From JBKDZR01 sp047971485 (GTDB lineage Bacteria > Pseudomonadota > Alphaproteobacteria > Rhodobacterales > Rhodobacteraceae): a stretch of 64,000 bases of DNA. The position numbers and the translations under genes are program-made. Shown here in pieces: positions 24,446 to 32,469 of the stretch (the stretch's first letter is position 1; each line of letters begins with the position of its first letter). The notes under the pieces are model-generated. The model was not told the DNA's origin. It saw only the letters and a list, made by a program, of their open reading frames with translations, and searched no databases. The stretch lies in the NCBI GenBank assembly GCA_047971485.1, contig JBKDZR010000072.1, forward strand, positions 7,262 through 71,261. The letters run 5' to 3'.

Positions 24446-25000
24446 TCAGTGCAGCTTTGCGGCTACGTCATCAATGGATTTGTCGATCAGGGCATTGGCT
24501 GCCTTCGCCGTCATCTGATCGCGGATCAGATCCCTTGCTGCCGCTACGGCAACAGTGACGGCACGATCACGCACCTCTTTCACCGCCTTGGCCTCGGCCT
24601 GTTCGATCTGATCCTCGGCCGCGGCCAGACGCCGCGCGATCGAAAGTTCCAGATCGGCCTTGGATTGCTCGGCCGCGGCCGCGGCCTCTTTGCGGGCAGC
24701 CTCGACGATGCGTTGCGCCTGCTCCTGCATATCCTTTTGCTTGCGCTCGTATGAGGCCAGCACCTTCTGCGCCTCTTCGCGCAGGGCCTTGGCCTCATCC
24801 AGATCACTTTTGATCCCGACCGCGCGCTTGTCCAGCATGCCACCGATCATCCCGGGGACTTTGAAATAGACAAGGATCGCAATGAACAGCAGGAAGGCCA
24901 GCAGCACAACGAAGTTCGTGTTGTGCAGCGAAAAGAACGGCCCCGAAGCCGCCAGCGCGGGGCTGGCGCACAGGATCAGGGCGAGGGTTAGTTTCTTCAT
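24446..25000 (-). CDS. atpF: ATP synthase F0 subunit b
   Basis: Subunit b is half of the peripheral stalk linking F0 to F1. The 184-residue protein has a hydrophobic N-terminal segment (the first 20 residues, signal-like, then a membrane helix at about 30-48, NFVVLLAFLLFIAILVYF) and a long charged helix (about 60-150), the expected coiled coil. The ATG at 25000 is preferred over a GTG one codon upstream. It follows the b' gene by 4 bases. The presence of both b and b' is typical of alphaproteobacteria and phototrophs. Confidence 0.95.
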   Translation of the reverse strand: MKKLTLALILCASPALAASGPFFSLHNTNFVVLLAFLLFIAILVYFKVPGMIGGMLDKRAVGIKSDLDEAKALREEAQKVLASYERKQKDMQEQAQRIVEAARKEAAAAAEQSKADLELSIARRLAAAEDQIEQAEAKAVKEVRDRAVTVAVAAARDLIRDQMTAKAANALIDKSIDDVAAKLH

Positions 25001-25004
25001 CACC

Positions 25005-25559
25005 TCAGCCCTTCATCTGATTGCCGACCGCAGCCGCAACCTTGGCCTCATCGGCCTCGGTTCCCAGCGCAGCCAAAAGCGAAATTGCCGTATCCCGGGC
25101 CACGGCCTCGACACTGTCCAGGGCACCGGCGCGAATCCCGGCGATGCGCTGCTCCGACTCGGCGGTCTTGGCGGCGATCTGGGCATCCGCCGTGGCAATG
25201 GCCTTGTCCAGGTCCACCTGGATTTCGGCCCGGGCCTCGCCGGCAATACGCGCGCTTTCCGCGCGGGCGTCAGCCAAGGCCTTGGTATAGGCCTCTTCCG
25301 CATCCACGGCCCGCTGCCTAAGCGCCTCGGCCGCGGCGATATCGCCGGAAATCGTGCCCTGACGGTCCGCCAGGATTGTCGAAATCCGGGGAAGCGCCTT
25401 GCGGGTCAGGATATAGTAGATCGCGACCAGCGCGACCACCAGCCAGAAGATCTGGTTGGAAAAGGTCGAGAAATCGAGCTGCGGCATGCCCGCAGCCTCA
25501 GTGGCCTGTTCAGCCAGCGAGGCGGCCATGCCGTGCCCCGTTTCGGTTGTTTGGGCCAT
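25005..25559 (-). CDS. atpG: ATP synthase F0 subunit b'
   Basis: The diverged partner b' of the heterodimeric peripheral stalk (named atpG, atpX or atpF2 in different genomes). The 184 residues comprise a soluble N-terminal stretch of about 35, a membrane helix (QIFWLVVALVAIYYIL), and a long alanine- and glutamate-rich coiled coil. The ATG at 25559 follows GGAGGGAAAG; the frame stays open upstream but has no better start. It stands between atpE (83 bases upstream) and atpF. Confidence 0.95.
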   Translation of the reverse strand: MAQTTETGHGMAASLAEQATEAAGMPQLDFSTFSNQIFWLVVALVAIYYILTRKALPRISTILADRQGTISGDIAAAEALRQRAVDAEEAYTKALADARAESARIAGEARAEIQVDLDKAIATADAQIAAKTAESEQRIAGIRAGALDSVEAVARDTAISLLAALGTEADEAKVAAAVGNQMKG

Positions 25560-25642
25560 CTTTCCCTCCAGGAACCCGGTCTCCCAACACGAACCGGCGG
25601 GATTGCCCCGCACGGTTCGGGCGTAAGGACGGTTCTAACGGA

Positions 25643-25879
25643 TCAGACGGCAAACATCAGCAGCAGAGCGACGAGGAACGAAAAGATCCCCAGGGCTTCT
25701 GCAAAGGCGATGCCGATGAACAGCGTCGCGGTCTGATCGGCAGCAGCCGAAGGGTTGCGCAGGGCGCCCGACAGGAAGTTGCCGGCCACGTTGCCCACAC
25801 CCATCGCAGAACCGCCCATGCCCATGCAGGCCAGACCAGCGCCGATGTACGCACCCATTTGAACGATATCGCCTTCCAT
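25643..25879 (-). CDS. atpE: ATP synthase F0 subunit c
   Basis: The 78-residue proteolipid whose ring carries protons through F0. Two membrane helices flank the polar loop R41-N-P43. The ion-binding carboxylate is E61 in FIGIAFAEALG. The glycine-rich first helix has GAGLACMGMGGSAMGVGN. Nothing suggests sodium specificity. The start follows AAGGAG. The 60-base spacers on both sides may reflect separate translation control for this high-stoichiometry subunit. Confidence 0.98.
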   Translation of the reverse strand: MEGDIVQMGAYIGAGLACMGMGGSAMGVGNVAGNFLSGALRNPSAAADQTATLFIGIAFAEALGIFSFLVALLLMFAV

Positions 25880-25941
25880 TTCGTGTACTCCTTACGTTGG
25901 AAGTGAATTTCAGATGTTGAATAGTTCCGGGGACCCTTGCG

Positions 25942-26694
25942 TCAGTGGCCGGGATGCAGCGCATCCTTCAGGTAGACGCAGGTCAGGATCGTGAAGACAT
26001 AGGCCTGGATAAAGGCCACCAGGATTTCCAGCCCATACATGGCGGTGATCGCCACCACCGAAACCGGGGCGATCGCGGCAATCGCGGCAAAGCCGGCGAA
26101 GACCTTTATCACCGCGTGACCGGCCATCATGTTGCCAGCAAGACGGATGGAATGGCTGACCGGGCGAACGAAATAGGAAATCACCTCGATCAGGGCCAGA
26201 ACAGGCCGCAGCGGCAGCGGCGCAGCCTTGACCCAGAAGAGGCCCAGGAACGACGCGCCATGCTTGACGAAGCCCAGCACCGTCACCGACACGAACACTG
26301 CCAGCGCCAGAACGGCGGTGACCGCGATATGGCTGGTGGTGGTGAAGGCGGTCGGCAGCAGGCCCAGAAAGTTCGCCACGACGATGAACATGAACAGGGT
26401 AAAGATGTAGGGGAAGTAGCGTACGGCATCCTTGCCAGTGACGTCTTCAACCATCTTGTAGACAAAGCCATAGGCCAGTTCGGCCACCGATTGCAGCCGT
26501 CCCGGCACCAGCCGCCCGTTGCGCGTTCCCCAGACCAGCAGCAGGGCGATCACACCCACGGTCAGGGCCAGCCACAGGGTGACATTGGTCGGCGTGTACC
26601 AATGAACCGCATCGCCACCGAAAAGCGGTGTCACGATGAACTGATCCATCGGGTGAAACACAAGACCGCCGTCGTTGTTTGCCTCTGTCGCCAC
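25942..26694 (-). CDS. atpB: ATP synthase F0 subunit a
   Basis: Subunit a forms the proton half-channels against the c ring. The 250-residue protein has five or six membrane helices and the essential arginine R184 in HSIRLAGNMMAGH. Other conserved parts are the N-terminal DQF motif region and the last helix LVAFIQAYVFTILTCVYLKDAL. Length is standard. It follows atpI by 45 bases and precedes atpE by 62. F1 genes are not in the window, as is usual for alphaproteobacteria, where F0 and F1 form separate operons. Confidence 0.98.
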   Translation of the reverse strand: MATEANNDGGLVFHPMDQFIVTPLFGGDAVHWYTPTNVTLWLALTVGVIALLLVWGTRNGRLVPGRLQSVAELAYGFVYKMVEDVTGKDAVRYFPYIFTLFMFIVVANFLGLLPTAFTTTSHIAVTAVLALAVFVSVTVLGFVKHGASFLGLFWVKAAPLPLRPVLALIEVISYFVRPVSHSIRLAGNMMAGHAVIKVFAGFAAIAAIAPVSVVAITAMYGLEILVAFIQAYVFTILTCVYLKDALHPGH

Positions 26695-26739
26695 CGTTCG
26701 TCCCCTCGTCCTCTTGCGTGCGCTGTTTCCAGCGCCCTG

Positions 26740-27081
26740 TCACTTGCCCGGCCCGGGCCCTGTTTCCGGTGCGGCCGCACTGTGCCGCTTGTTCTGCATC
26801 TCGGCTGCAGTGCGCATCATCGTCTTCACACCGGCCGCAAAGCCGAGAAGGATGAACAGCACCATCAGGAAGGGGGTTGTCCCGAACAACCAGTCCAGCC
26901 CGTATCCGACGCCAAAGCCGATCCCGAGACCGGCCACAAGTTCCGTTACCATCCGCCAGGCCATGTTTGCCTGGGAATATTTCTGTTCCTGATGGCTTTT
27001 CCGCGGCGCAATACTTGCGCGTGCTGCCGTCAACCGGGCATCGAGCGCTTTCATACGCGCCTCATGCTGGTCCTCGGCCAT
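26740..27081 (-). CDS. atpI: ATP synthase protein I (AtpI/AtpZ type)
   Basis: A 113-residue accessory protein at the head of the F0 operon, of the family thought to aid c-ring assembly or Mg2+ supply. Two membrane helices (about residues 45-65 and 70-90: WRMVTELVAGLGIGFGVGY, then FLMVLFILLGFAAGV) follow a charged N-terminus. The ATG at 27081 is preceded by GGGGAC; further in-frame codons upstream lack a site. The tail is rich in Ala, Pro and Gly. Position alone makes the assignment secure. Confidence 0.9.
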   Translation of the reverse strand: MAEDQHEARMKALDARLTAARASIAPRKSHQEQKYSQANMAWRMVTELVAGLGIGFGVGYGLDWLFGTTPFLMVLFILLGFAAGVKTMMRTAAEMQNKRHSAAAPETGPGPGK

Positions 27082-27284
27082 CGCGGGTCCCCTCAGGTTC
27101 GGGCGCAACCTAGGCAGAGCCCCCGGTGCTGTCAACGGCGATAAATACATGAGAAATTCACCGCAATGAATTGATATTAAAGGATACCCTTAACGCCCTA
27201 CGCCGACCACCCAACGGGATCATCCCCCAGCCACATTCAACCCAACGGTTGACTAATCCGAATTCCCATCCATGATCGCCTGCC

Positions 27285-27659
27285 ATGGCCAAGCCCATTC
27301 CCGCCCTTCCCTCGCCAGCCGCGCGGCTGGATGCCGTCTTCGCGGCGCTGTCCGATCCCACCCGGCGCGCCATACTGGCGATGCTGCTGGAGGACGACAT
27401 GGCCGTGACCGATGTCGCCGAGCCTTTCGACATGTCCCTGGCCGCTATCTCCAAACATCTGGCCATCCTGACCCGGGCGGGGCTGATCAGTCAGGACAAG
27501 CGCGGGCGGGTCAAATGGTGCCGGCTGGAACCCGACGCGCTGAAAGAGGCCAGCATCTGGATGCAGGGGTTCGGGCAGTTCGAGCCCGTCAACCTTGAGG
27601 CCTTTGAACGCTTTCTCGCAATGGAACTGAATACGGCACCGTCAGACATCGCCCCATGA
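27285..27659 (+). CDS. ArsR/SmtB family transcriptional regulator
   Basis: A 124-residue winged-helix repressor of the ArsR family. The start of the HTH domain is the classical FAALSDPTRRAILAML (about 19-35), with recognition helix MSLAAISKHLAILTRAGL (about 49-66). No metal-binding CxC motif is visible, so it probably belongs to the metal-independent branch (SdpR-like), which often regulates START-domain proteins or small membrane proteins. None is adjacent. It overlaps the end of the LysR gene by 18 bases, convergently. Confidence 0.88.
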   Translation: MAKPIPALPSPAARLDAVFAALSDPTRRAILAMLLEDDMAVTDVAEPFDMSLAAISKHLAILTRAGLISQDKRGRVKWCRLEPDALKEASIWMQGFGQFEPVNLEAFERFLAMELNTAPSDIAP

Positions 27660-28529
27660 CTTTGCCTCGGCCTTGAGATGGGTCGACAGGGCCTGAACCT
27701 TGGCCGTGCGATGCAGATCCACATGGGTCACCAGCCACAGCTGCGAAGACCATTCATCGCGCGGCGGGGCCACCTGAACCAGACCCGGGGTTCGCACCGC
27801 CTCCCATAGCGAAACGAAGCCCAGCCCGGCCCCATTCTCGACCGCCGCCAGCGTTGCGCGGGCATCGGCCGTCCGAAAGGTTACACTGGCCCGGCCCACG
27901 CGCGCGTCCAGCCAACGGTAAAACGGCGCTGGGGTGTTTTCCAGATCATGCCCGACAAACACATGGCCGGACAGGTCACCGTCAACATCCGGCATGCCCC
28001 GCTGCTTGATATAGGTTTCTGACGCGTAGATCGCCGCATGCACCCGCGCCAGCTTCTGCACCACATTATCGGGCTGGTCCGGGGCAGTGCCGGCGCGGAT
28101 CGCCACATGGGCCTCACCATATTCCAGACGGAACAACCGGTCATCCGTCAGAAAGCGGACCATCAACTCCGGATGCAACAGCTGGAACCGCGCGATGCCC
28201 GGCACCAGCAAACCCGAAAGCGGCCCAAGGCTGGTCACCGTCAGTTCCCCCGCGACGGTTTCCCCCAGCCCCTTCAGCCGACCAACAAGATGGGTGAACT
28301 GTTCACTGGTGGTCTGGGCCACCTGCTGAAGATCCTGCCCCGCCTCGGTCGCGGTATAGCCCCGGGCATGGCGCTGAAACAGCTTGGTGCCCAGACGCGC
28401 CTCCAGCGCGTCGATATGGCGGATCACCGTGGCATGATGCACCCCCAGCGCCTCCGCAGCCCCCGATACCGTGCCCAGACGGGCAACATGATACGCAGTT
28501 CGGATCTCATCCCAGCCGTCTATTGACAT
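27642..28529 (-). CDS. LysR family transcriptional regulator
   Basis: A 295-residue LysR regulator: an N-terminal HTH (about 5-62; TVSGAAEALGVHHATVIRHI then EARLGTKLFQRHARG) and a C-terminal periplasmic-binding-like effector domain. The frame stays open far upstream, but the family start is the ATG at 28529. The first helix lacks the usual F-x-VAE pattern (it reads IRTAYHVARLGT), as in the subgroup with short effector domains. It is divergent from the small exported repeat protein at 28725, the natural candidate target. The effector is unknown. Confidence 0.9.
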   Translation of the reverse strand: MSIDGWDEIRTAYHVARLGTVSGAAEALGVHHATVIRHIDALEARLGTKLFQRHARGYTATEAGQDLQQVAQTTSEQFTHLVGRLKGLGETVAGELTVTSLGPLSGLLVPGIARFQLLHPELMVRFLTDDRLFRLEYGEAHVAIRAGTAPDQPDNVVQKLARVHAAIYASETYIKQRGMPDVDGDLSGHVFVGHDLENTPAPFYRWLDARVGRASVTFRTADARATLAAVENGAGLGFVSLWEAVRTPGLVQVAPPRDEWSSQLWLVTHVDLHRTAKVQALSTHLKAEAKSWGDV

Positions 28530-28569
28530 GATTTTGATGTGCTCTGGTGAACATAACTGGGTGGATTTC

Positions 28570-28590
28570 TGCATATTACAAAACTTTGCA
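28570..28590. promoter_or_regulatory. possible LysR-type site in the divergent AT-rich region
   Basis: The 195-base gap between the LysR gene and the exported-protein gene is the most AT-rich part of its surroundings. In it, two TGCA tetramers stand 13 bases apart (28570-28590) in an imperfect dyad, with TATATT just downstream (about 28599). LysR sites are imperfect T-N11-A dyads in exactly this position. No perfect match to that pattern was found, so this is weak. Confidence 0.25.
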
Positions 28591-28724
28591 CAACCATTAT
28601 ATTTAGAACACCAAGGGAAACGAACACTGATTGTTTCTTTATTGGAAACGGGTACAGACGCCCATGACACAACCGGGCCCCAGCCATCACAATCGGCGGG
28701 ATCCCAAAAAAACGGAGTAAAGCC

Positions 28725-29135
28725 ATGATTGGCAAGACTATTCTCGCCGTTACCTTCGTTGCCGCCAGCGCCGGCGCCGCCATCGCCCAACCCGCCACCG
28801 GGCCCGGCTATGACATGATGGCCCAGATCGCTGGTGTCGAAACCGGTGTCTACACCGCGGCGGAACTGTCGCGGCTGAACTCGGGCAGTGATCTGGACAG
28901 CCTGGAACGCCGGACGATCATGAACAAGGCCAAAAGCGGCCTGACCTTCATCTCCGCCAGCCCCAGCGCCGGTGCCCACCAGCTTGCCGCCGAAATCGGT
29001 GTGAACGCCGCCGACTTCACCATGCCCCAGCTGATCCAGCTGCAAAGCGCGAAGGCCGAAGGCGACAGCCTGGCGATCCGCACGATCCTGGCCGATGCTG
29101 GTGTCGACATCAACAGCACCACCCTGCAGCGCTAA
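28725..29135 (+). CDS. small exported protein with internal repeat, function unknown
   Basis: A 136-residue protein with signal peptide MIGKTILAVTFVAASAGAAIA. The mature part consists of two similar segments, about 33-69 and 88-124: each has a [Y/F]T-x-x-[E/Q]L-x-x-L pattern, a polar stretch, then D-S-L and R-T-I. They look like two copies of a short helical repeat. I recognise no family; small periplasmic proteins of this composition are frequent in Rhodobacterales. It is divergent from the LysR gene and followed by a terminator hairpin, so it is a single-gene unit. Confidence 0.7.
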   Translation: MIGKTILAVTFVAASAGAAIAQPATGPGYDMMAQIAGVETGVYTAAELSRLNSGSDLDSLERRTIMNKAKSGLTFISASPSAGAHQLAAEIGVNAADFTMPQLIQLQSAKAEGDSLAIRTILADAGVDINSTTLQR

Positions 29136-29435
29136 GGCCTCGCGCGCCGGACGGCGCTGCTGAAGCCCCCTCCCGGCCCGTCGGTTTCCGACCGGGCCGG
29201 GCAAATCCCCCTCCCTATATATAATAGCCGGCCCTTTTGCGCCCTTCGCGCTTGACACACGGGCCCTCGGCAGGCATCACGCCCCAATCCCGGAAGGTTT
29301 CTGAGTCTTCCGGTCCTGCCCCGTGTCAGGATCGCCACCCATCAGCGCGTTGCGCCCATGGGTGACATTGGTCTTTGGCATCTTCGGCTTTATCATCCGG
29401 GGGCAACGGAAACTATCGACGGAGGGGACTGCCCC
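29136..29435. other. 300-base region between the exported-protein gene and ffh
   Basis: It contains the hairpin at 29172-29201 (probable terminator) and a TATATATAAT string around 29216-29225 that could be a -10 for the ffh operon, though no good -35 is 17 bases ahead of it. A 7-bp hairpin CCGGAAG/CTTCCGG follows at 29290-29313. I looked for 4.5S RNA (the SRP RNA partner of Ffh) and saw no GGAAGG...AGCAG core. Confidence 0.4.
29172..29201 (+). terminator. terminator-like GC-rich hairpin
   Basis: CCCGGCCCG-TCGG and CCGACCGGGCCGGG pair over 13 positions with one bulged base and a 3-base loop, 36 bases after the stop codon of the exported-protein gene. It is very stable but followed by CAAATCC, not a T run, so intrinsic termination may be partial. 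Confidence 0.6.
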
Positions 29436-30938
29436 ATGTTTGAGAACCTGAGCGAACGTCTGGGCGGTGTCTTTGACCGGCTGACCAAGCAGGGTGCCCT
29501 GTCCGAAGATGATGTGAAAACCGCCCTCCGCGAGGTTCGCGTCGCCCTGCTGGAAGCGGATGTTTCGCTGCCCGTGGCCCGTGATTTCGTCAAGGCGGTG
29601 CAGGACAAGGCCACCGGCCAGGCGGTAACCAAATCGGTCACGCCGGGCCAGCAGGTGGTCAAGATCGTCCATGACGAACTGGTTCATGTTCTGGCCGGGG
29701 AGGATACCGATCCCGGCGACCTGAAGGTCGACAACCCACCTGCCCCGATCCTGATGGTGGGCCTGCAGGGCTCGGGCAAGACAACGACCACGGCCAAGCT
29801 GGCCAAGCGCCTGTTCGAGAAGAACGGCAAGCGGGTGCTCATGGCCTCGCTCGATACGAACCGGCCGGCGGCCATGGAACAGCTGGCCATCCTTGGCGCC
29901 CAGATCGGCGTGGATACCCTGCCGATCGTCCCCGGCCAGACACCGGCGCAGATCGCCAAACGCGCCAAGCAACAGGCAACGCTGGGTGGCTATGATGTCT
30001 ACATGCTGGACACGGCCGGGCGGCTGCATATTGACACCGATCTGATCCAGCAAGCCGCCGAAGTCCGCGACATCGCCAATCCGCGCGAAACCCTTCTGGT
30101 GGTCGACGGCTTGACCGGTCAGGATGCGGTCAACGTTGCCCGCGAATTCGACGATAAGATCGGGGTTTCCGGCGTCGTCTTGACCCGGATGGATGGTGAC
30201 GGGCGCGGCGGTGCGGCCCTGTCCATGCGCGCCATCACCGGCAAACCGATCAAGTTCGTCGGTCTTGGCGAAAAGATGGACGCGCTGGAGGAATTCCACC
30301 CCGCGCGCATCGCCGGCCGGATCCTCGGCATGGGCGATATCGTCAGCCTGGTCGAAAAAGCCCAGGAAACCATCGAAGCCGAGCAGGCCGAGCGCATGAT
30401 GCGCCGCTTCCAGAAGGGTCAGTTCAACATGAACGACCTGAAGGGCCAGCTGGACCAGATGCTCAAGATGGGCGGCATGGAAGGCGTCATGGGCATGATG
30501 CCCGGCATGGGCAAGATGAAAAAACAGATCGACGCGGCCGGCATGGATGACACGCTGCTCAAGCGCCAGATCGCGCTGATCAATTCCATGACCAAAAAGG
30601 AACGCGCCAACCCTGCCCTGCTGCAGGCCAGCCGCAAAAAGCGGATCGCCGCTGGCGCCGGGCTGGAAGTGTCCGAACTCAACCGTCTTTTGAAGATGCA
30701 CCGCCAGATGGCGGACATGATGAAAAAGATGGGCAAGCTGGGCAAGAAAGGCATGATGCGCAATCTTGGCGCCCTGTTCGGCGGCAAGGGTGGTGCCGGG
30801 GCCCTGCCGTCCGGTGCCATGCCATCCGAAGCCGAGCTGGCCGCCGCGAAGAAACAGCTTGGATCCCTGCCCGGCCTCGGTGGGGGTCTGGGCGGGCAAT
30901 TGCCGCCGGGCCTGTCCGGTTTCGGGAAGAAGAAGTGA
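29436..30938 (+). CDS. ffh: signal recognition particle protein
   Basis: Ffh, with 4.5S RNA and FtsY, delivers nascent membrane proteins to the translocon. The 500-residue protein has the N domain (1-95), the GTPase G domain with P-loop GLQGSGKT (109-116), DTAGR and TRMDGD, and the methionine-rich M domain (about 300-440; GGMEGVMGMMPGMGKM). The C-terminus carries a Gly/Leu-rich extension ending FGKKK. The ATG at 29436 follows GGAGGGG. It leads a plus-strand operon; the next gene's GTG overlaps its stop codon. Confidence 0.98.
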   Translation: MFENLSERLGGVFDRLTKQGALSEDDVKTALREVRVALLEADVSLPVARDFVKAVQDKATGQAVTKSVTPGQQVVKIVHDELVHVLAGEDTDPGDLKVDNPPAPILMVGLQGSGKTTTTAKLAKRLFEKNGKRVLMASLDTNRPAAMEQLAILGAQIGVDTLPIVPGQTPAQIAKRAKQQATLGGYDVYMLDTAGRLHIDTDLIQQAAEVRDIANPRETLLVVDGLTGQDAVNVAREFDDKIGVSGVVLTRMDGDGRGGAALSMRAITGKPIKFVGLGEKMDALEEFHPARIAGRILGMGDIVSLVEKAQETIEAEQAERMMRRFQKGQFNMNDLKGQLDQMLKMGGMEGVMGMMPGMGKMKKQIDAAGMDDTLLKRQIALINSMTKKERANPALLQASRKKRIAAGAGLEVSELNRLLKMHRQMADMMKKMGKLGKKGMMRNLGALFGGKGGAGALPSGAMPSEAELAAAKKQLGSLPGLGGGLGGQLPPGLSGFGKKK

Positions 30939-31513
30939 TCCCTGCCCTCCCCATCCCGGTGATCGAGACCGAACGTCTGATCCTGCGCGCCCCCGTGGCC
31001 AAGGATCTTGCGCCCTATGCCGCCTTTTGCGCCACCCCCCGGTCACAATTTGTCGGCGGCCCAATGGATGAGATCGACGCCTGGAAGAACCTCTGTGCCG
31101 TCGCCGGGCAATGGGTGATCCGTGGCTATGGGCGCTGGGTCGTGACCACCAAGGGCGATGACACGGCCCTGGGTCTGGTCGGCCTTCACCACCCGGCGGA
31201 TTGGCCCGAGGCGGAAATCGGCTGGACCCTGTTCGAAGGCGCCGAAGGCAAGGGCTATGCCGCCGAGGCCGCCCATGCCGCGCGTTTTTACGCCTATGAG
31301 CACCTGGGCTGGCCCGGTATCGTCAGCCTGATTGCCCCCGAGAACCTGCGCTCGATCGCCCTTGGCCGCAAGATGGGTGCCCAACTGGACGGTGTGTTCG
31401 CACACCCGAAATTCGGCCCCCTGGAAATCTGGCGCCATCCCGGCCCCACAAGCATCGGCGAAAACCGCCAACAGCCAGACACCCCGATCATCAACCTGCG
31501 GAGGCCCGCCTGA
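30935..31513 (+). CDS. GNAT family N-acetyltransferase (RimJ/RimL type)
   Basis: A 192-residue acetyl-CoA-dependent acetyltransferase. The N-terminal IPVIETERLILRAPVAKDL and later EIGWTLFEGAEGKGYAAEAAHAA (acetyl-CoA binding loop, with ENLRSIALGRKMG downstream) are typical of the Acetyltransf_3 branch that modifies protein N-termini or small amines. The start is a GTG at 30935 that overlaps the ffh TGA (GTGA). The location between ffh and aroQ is, as far as I recall, common in Rhodobacterales, so a translation-related substrate is possible but unproven. Confidence 0.85.
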   Translation: MIPALPIPVIETERLILRAPVAKDLAPYAAFCATPRSQFVGGPMDEIDAWKNLCAVAGQWVIRGYGRWVVTTKGDDTALGLVGLHHPADWPEAEIGWTLFEGAEGKGYAAEAAHAARFYAYEHLGWPGIVSLIAPENLRSIALGRKMGAQLDGVFAHPKFGPLEIWRHPGPTSIGENRQQPDTPIINLRRPA

Positions 31514-31815
31514 TGGATCCCGTCACCCGTGCCGCAGCCCTTTTGCGCGAGCACCGTTCCTCGATCGACCGGCTGGACGCCATCCTGGTCTTTACCCTGG
31601 CCGAGCGTTTCAAGCAGACTCAGGCGGTTGGCCGGCTGAAGGCCCAGCACGATCTGCCCCCCTCGGACCCCGCCCGCGAGGACCAGCAGATCGCCCGCCT
31701 GGAAACCCTGTCGCGCGAGGCCGATCTTGATCCGGAATTCGCCAAGAAATTCCTGAACTTCATCATTCAGGAAGTCATCCAGCATCACAAGCTGCACAAA
31801 TCCGGGGACGCCTGA
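31513..31815 (+). CDS. aroQ: chorismate mutase (AroQ type)
   Basis: A 100-residue all-helical AroQ chorismate mutase, converting chorismate to prephenate for Phe and Tyr synthesis. Helix 1 contains LLREHRSSIDRLDAILVFTL, with the RxxID and Arg/Asp active-site pattern; helix 3 has EFAKKFLNFIIQEVIQHH. It is a monofunctional form with no dehydratase fusion. The ATG shares its A with the preceding TGA stop (TGATG). Placement in the ffh-rpsP operon couples it to translation genes. Confidence 0.92.
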   Translation: MDPVTRAAALLREHRSSIDRLDAILVFTLAERFKQTQAVGRLKAQHDLPPSDPAREDQQIARLETLSREADLDPEFAKKFLNFIIQEVIQHHKLHKSGDA

Positions 31816-31855
31816 TCCCAGGCCCCCAGAACGCCATATCGAAGGAGACATCCCC

Positions 31856-32254
31856 ATGGCCATGAAACTTCGCCTCTCCCGCGGCGGCTCGAAAAAGCGC
31901 CCGTTCTACCGCGTCGTCGCCGCCGACAGCCGCATGCCGCGCGATGGCCGCTACATCGAGAAGCTGGGCACCTACAACCCGCTGCTGCCCAAGGACAGTG
32001 AAGACCGCGTGCGCCTGGACGCCGAGCGCGTCCAGTATTGGCTGGCCCAGGGCGCCGAGCCGACCGACCGGATCAGCCGCATGCTGGAAGCCGCCGGTAT
32101 CGTCGCCAAGAAAGAGCGCGCCAACCTGAAAAAGGGTGAGCCGGGCAAGAAAGCCCAGGACCGCGCCAAGGACCGCGCGGACAAGGCCGCCGCTGCCGCC
32201 GAGGCCGCTGCCGCCCCGGCCGAAGAGGCGCCCGCCACCGAAGACGCCGAATAA
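31856..32254 (+). CDS. rpsP: 30S ribosomal protein S16
   Basis: S16, an early-assembling small-subunit protein. The conserved domain is residues 1-85 (MAMKLRLSRGGSKKRPFYRVV, IEKLGTYNPL, AQGAEPTDRI). The 132-residue length comes from a lysine- then alanine-rich C-terminal extension common in alphaproteobacteria (GKKAQDRAKDRADKAAAAAE then acidic). It is preceded by GAAGGAGA. Its mRNA continues into the 50-aa peptide gene and rimM. Confidence 0.97.
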   Translation: MAMKLRLSRGGSKKRPFYRVVAADSRMPRDGRYIEKLGTYNPLLPKDSEDRVRLDAERVQYWLAQGAEPTDRISRMLEAAGIVAKKERANLKKGEPGKKAQDRAKDRADKAAAAAEAAAAPAEEAPATEDAE

Positions 32255-32316
32255 TCCAGGCACTTTCAGCAGGCGGACCGGCCCCCGGCCGCCTGCCCTG
32301 AACGCGGAGCCGCGCC

Positions 32317-32469
32317 ATGATCCGGCTGATCCTGTGGGTTGCGATTTTCTGCGCCGGTCTTTGGGCCGGGGCAAAATACGAACGCGTCAACGCGATTGAC
32401 GCCTGTCTCAATGCCGGCGGTCAGATCGGCGCCGACGGGGTATGCCGGGGGGTCGCAGTCGATGGCTGA
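32317..32469 (+). CDS. small membrane peptide, 50 aa, between rpsP and rimM
   Basis: A short open frame coding for one membrane helix (MIRLILWVAIFCAGLWAGAKY) and a soluble tail with two cysteines (DACLNAGGQIGADGVCRGV). GCGGAG lies about 8 bases ahead of the ATG. Its last 8 bases overlap the rimM start (ATGGCTGA), the same kind of coupling seen at true gene junctions here, which supports it being translated. From memory, similar small proteins sit at this position in other Rhodobacterales. The function is unknown. Confidence 0.65.
   Translation: MIRLILWVAIFCAGLWAGAKYERVNAIDACLNAGGQIGADGVCRGVAVDG

Noticed and set aside
29136..29435. 4.5S SRP RNA next to ffh
   Set aside because: The conserved GGAAGG-AGCAG internal-loop core is missing; the CCGGAAG hairpin at 29290-29313 is too short.
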